Shown one piece after another: positions 5,526-7,142 of a DNA stretch of 7,142 bases. The translations under genes and the position numbers were made by a program. The notes under the pieces were generated by a model. The model saw only the letters and a program-made list of their open reading frames with translations. It did not search any database and had not been told where the DNA came from. Position 1 is the first letter of the stretch. The number at the start of each line of letters is the position of its first letter. This stretch comes from JBEKCP01 sp050014815 (lineage in GTDB: Bacteria > Planctomycetota > Planctomycetia > Pirellulales > Thermoguttaceae), in assembly GCA_050014815.1 (NCBI GenBank), contig JBEKCP010000506.1, forward strand, positions 1-7,142, written 5' to 3'.

Positions 5526-5555
5526 TTGACGTTTTCCCCTCCGGCGTGCTAGACT
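5526..5555 (+). promoter_or_regulatory. Candidate sigma70-type promoter of the nucleotidyltransferase gene
   Basis: TTGACG (5526-5531) and TAGACT (5550-5555) are separated by 18 bases and match the -35 and -10 consensus at 5/6 and 4/6. The start would fall near 5562, leaving a leader of about 50 bases before the ATG at 5611. It lies just after an intergenic hairpin, which suggests that a new transcription unit begins here. Confidence 0.5.
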
Positions 5556-5597
5556 GCTCTTCCGGCGCGGTTGCCCCTGCGATGCTCTTCGACCGCC

Positions 5598-5602
5598 AAG
5601 GA
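5598..5602 (+). promoter_or_regulatory. Ribosome-binding site deciding the nucleotidyltransferase start
   Basis: AAGGA lies eight bases before the ATG at 5611. It overlaps the alternative in-frame ATG at 5602, so 5611 is the better start. Confidence 0.6.
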
Positions 5603-5610
5603 TGTCCGCG

Positions 5611-6354
5611 ATGGTCAAGACGCTAGGAGTCGTCCAGGCCTGCTGTTGCTCCGCCGCTTTCCGGACGAACGCCGGACGGCGGTTTGGGGGCCGCTCGCTT
5701 CTGGAATGGGTCGTCCGCCGCGTGACCGACTCGATGCGGTTGGGCGGCGTGATCGTCCTGGCCTGCGACCGGGCGGAGTCCCGCGAGCTGTGCCGGCTGG
5801 TGCCCAGCGACGTCCCCGTCTTCCTGAGCGACGCCCCGGACCTGCTGGCCTGTTTTGCCGCCGCCCTGGAGGAGTATCCGGCCGAGGCGATCGTGCGGGT
5901 CGGCGGCGACAACCTGTTCATCGATCCCGTGTTGATCGATCGGCTGATCACCGCGGCCGAGTCGCTCGCCGAGTGCGATTACGCCACCTTCGGCTCGCGG
6001 GACGGCCGGCCGGCCATCCTCTCGCCGGTGGGCGTTTACGCGGAATGGATTCGGGCCCGGGCGGTACGCCGGGCCCACCGGTCCGCCAAACGGCCCGAGG
6101 ACCGCGAGGAGGTCACTCGCTACTTCTACCGCCGTTCCCGGCGGTTTCACGTACACCTGATTCCAGCGCCGGCGGAGATCGACCGCGACGACGTGCGGTT
6201 GACGCTGGCCAACGACGAAGACTGGGACCATGCCCTGGCCATTTACGACGCGCTGGGGCCGGAGGCTTTGGACTGGCAACGGATTGCCGGGTTTTTGAAC
6301 CATCAGCCGGCCATGCGAAAGCGAATGGCGGCGCTGAACCGGGCGTACGCCTGA
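5611..6354 (+). CDS. SpsF/cytidylyltransferase-like nucleotidyltransferase with altered N-terminal motif
   Basis: This 247-residue GT-A-fold nucleotidyltransferase-like protein resembles SpsF and other acylneuraminate/KDO cytidylyltransferase relatives that activate sugars for surface glycans. The family signs are an N-terminal beta strand (GVVQA, 6-10), SLLEWVVRRV (29-38), IVRVGGDNLFIDP (94-106, with the metal or nucleotide site Asp100-Asn101), RPEDREEVTRYFY (161-173) and DRDDVRLTLANDEDW (191-205). The usual glycine/arginine signature after the first strand (RMGSxRLPGK type) is replaced by CCCSAAFRTNAGRRF (11-25), so catalysis may be altered. The C-terminal helices (DWQRIAGFLNHQPAMRKRMA) look intact. 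The start at 5611 is supported by AAGGA; 5602 would add three residues. It is followed after 75 bases by a HAD-like gene on the same strand, probably co-transcribed. The product sugar is unknown. Confidence 0.82.
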   Translation: MVKTLGVVQACCCSAAFRTNAGRRFGGRSLLEWVVRRVTDSMRLGGVIVLACDRAESRELCRLVPSDVPVFLSDAPDLLACFAAALEEYPAEAIVRVGGDNLFIDPVLIDRLITAAESLAECDYATFGSRDGRPAILSPVGVYAEWIRARAVRRAHRSAKRPEDREEVTRYFYRRSRRFHVHLIPAPAEIDRDDVRLTLANDEDWDHALAIYDALGPEALDWQRIAGFLNHQPAMRKRMAALNRAYA

Positions 6355-6429
6355 CGCGGATGTGCCGGTGAGGATCTGCCCTTTGCAGGTTCTCGGCGGT
6401 TCATTCATGTGCGAAAGGATTCGCTGCCG

Positions 6430-7142
6430 ATGAGCAGGACGCTCTTGGGGCTCGATCGCCTCCCCGCCACGGCCGCCCGCGCGGTTCCTGCCTGGATCTG
6501 CCCGCTGCGGCCCGAAGGGGACAGTCCCATTTTCGCTGACGCGAAAATCGGGACAGTCCCTTCGCTGCGGGGCCCGGCGGCCGGTCTGCCGAGCCCGCCC
6601 CGCGGCATCCTCCTGGACGCCTGCAACGTCCTCTACGACGACACCGCCTGGCGCCGATGGCTGCTGCGGGTGCTGGACCGGCTGGGCTTGCGGACCACCT
6701 ACGGCTGTTTCTTCCACGTCCTGGCCCGCGATTATCTCGATGACGTCTACTGCGGCAGACGGAGCCTCGGCGAGGCGCTGGGCGACTATCTGCGGTCGGT
6801 CGGCCTCTCGGTCGGCCAGATCAACGAGGTGACGACCGCGCTGGGTTCCTACCGCCGCTCGACCGAGGACCATGCCCGCCCGCTGACCCGCGTCCGCCAG
6901 ACGCTCCGGCAGTTGCGGGCAATGGGTCTCACGCTAGGGGTGCTCTCGAATACGGAGATTCCCGGGCCTGGGCTGCGGGAGCGGCTCGACAGGCTGTTTG
7001 CGCCGCCGCTGCTGACAGCGGTCGTCTCCTCGCGGGACTTGGGCCGTGCCATGCCCGATCCGGCCTGCTACGCCGCCGCCCTGGCGGCCCTCGGCCTGCC
7101 GGCCGCGAGCGTGGCCTTCGTCGGTCACGACGCGGCGGAGCT
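6430..7142 (+). CDS. Divergent HAD-superfamily protein (3' end outside window)
   Basis: 237 codons are visible and the frame stays open to the window edge. AAAGGA ten bases before the ATG at 6430 supports the start. After an unusual Pro/Ala-rich N-terminus (1-58), motif I appears as GILLDACNVLYDD with Asp63 as candidate nucleophile. The second Asp of the usual DxD is Cys65, closer to the DxY pattern of haloacid dehalogenases than to phosphatases. A helical cap follows (about 72-155). Motif II is VLSNTE (Ser173), motif III is GRAMPDPACY with Met208 where Lys is expected and Arg206 nearby, and motif IV is FVGHD (232-234 GHD) at the window end. The changed motifs suggest a non-phosphatase reaction or a binding role. 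Codons for about residues 28-45 come from a palindromic repeat (6513-6564). The gene probably belongs to the same transcription unit as the nucleotidyltransferase. Confidence 0.85.
   Translation, partial: MSRTLLGLDRLPATAARAVPAWICPLRPEGDSPIFADAKIGTVPSLRGPAAGLPSPPRGILLDACNVLYDDTAWRRWLLRVLDRLGLRTTYGCFFHVLARDYLDDVYCGRRSLGEALGDYLRSVGLSVGQINEVTTALGSYRRSTEDHARPLTRVRQTLRQLRAMGLTLGVLSNTEIPGPGLRERLDRLFAPPLLTAVVSSRDLGRAMPDPACYAAALAALGLPAASVAFVGHDAAE
6513..6564. repeat. 52-bp palindromic repeat inside the HAD-like gene
   Basis: An inner stem ATTTTCGC (6529-6536) and GCGAAAAT (6541-6548) closes on a TGAC loop. It is flanked by two direct copies of the near-palindrome GGGACAGTCCC (6518-6528 and 6550-6560), which also pair with each other apart from one central mismatch and one bulge. 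CGAA and TTCG close the ends. It is read in frame without a stop. The sequence is AT-richer than the surrounding gene and encodes GDSPIFADAKIGTVPS. Confidence 0.85.

Noticed and set aside
5623..6873. 416-codon open frame on the minus strand
   Set aside because: It runs antisense across the nucleotidyltransferase and the HAD-like gene, has a low-complexity Gly/Arg/Val composition and no recognisable domain.
1..7142. Defence system, prophage or secondary-metabolite cluster
   Set aside because: None of the recognised proteins belongs to such systems. The genes look like ordinary metabolism plus unknowns.

Overview
The window is GC-rich, gene-dense bacterial DNA that looks chromosomal. The gene content suggests a member of the Planctomycetota (Pirellulales-like). 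This rests on recalled protein-family resemblance (a DUF6798-like membrane protein, a planctomycete-type SpsF-like nucleotidyltransferase, a Gfo/Idh/MocA oxidoreductase), weak or absent Shine-Dalgarno sequences before some genes, and many short palindromic repeats between and inside genes. No search was run, so the taxonomic call is an inference.

Layout. 1-746 (+) is the 3' part of a Gfo/Idh/MocA oxidoreductase. The convergent gap 747-1024 holds a 126-bp MITE-like palindromic element (750-875) flanked by a 10-bp direct repeat that contains the oxidoreductase stop codon, then further small hairpins. The minus strand from 2841 down to 1025 carries three tightly packed genes: a 61-residue protein, a 224-residue exported protein of unknown function, and an aldo/keto reductase. 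They overlap or nearly touch and probably form one operon, read from a candidate sigma70-type promoter at 2924-2952. Divergently, 3039-4712 (+) encodes a 557-residue polytopic membrane protein. A terminator-like hairpin follows, then five perfect copies of an 8-bp C-rich repeat, then a beta-phosphoglucomutase-like HAD hydrolase (4816-5478). After another hairpin, a good promoter candidate (5526-5555) precedes an SpsF-like nucleotidyltransferase (5611-6354). A second, divergent HAD-like protein (from 6430) runs off the end.

How the genes fit together. The SpsF-like protein and the second HAD protein are a plausible pair for nucleotide-sugar or surface-glycan metabolism. The Gfo/Idh/MocA enzyme, aldo/keto reductase and PGMB-like phosphatase are all sugar or carbonyl handling enzymes, but they do not form an obvious pathway. 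I see no defence system, CRISPR array, prophage or RNA gene.

The most notable signal is repeat colonisation. Palindromic elements occur in nearly every long gap and also inside two genes (3628-3643 and 3931-3947 in the membrane protein, 6513-6564 in the second HAD protein), where they are read in frame without a stop. One 17-mer occurs once inside a gene and once, inverted, between genes.
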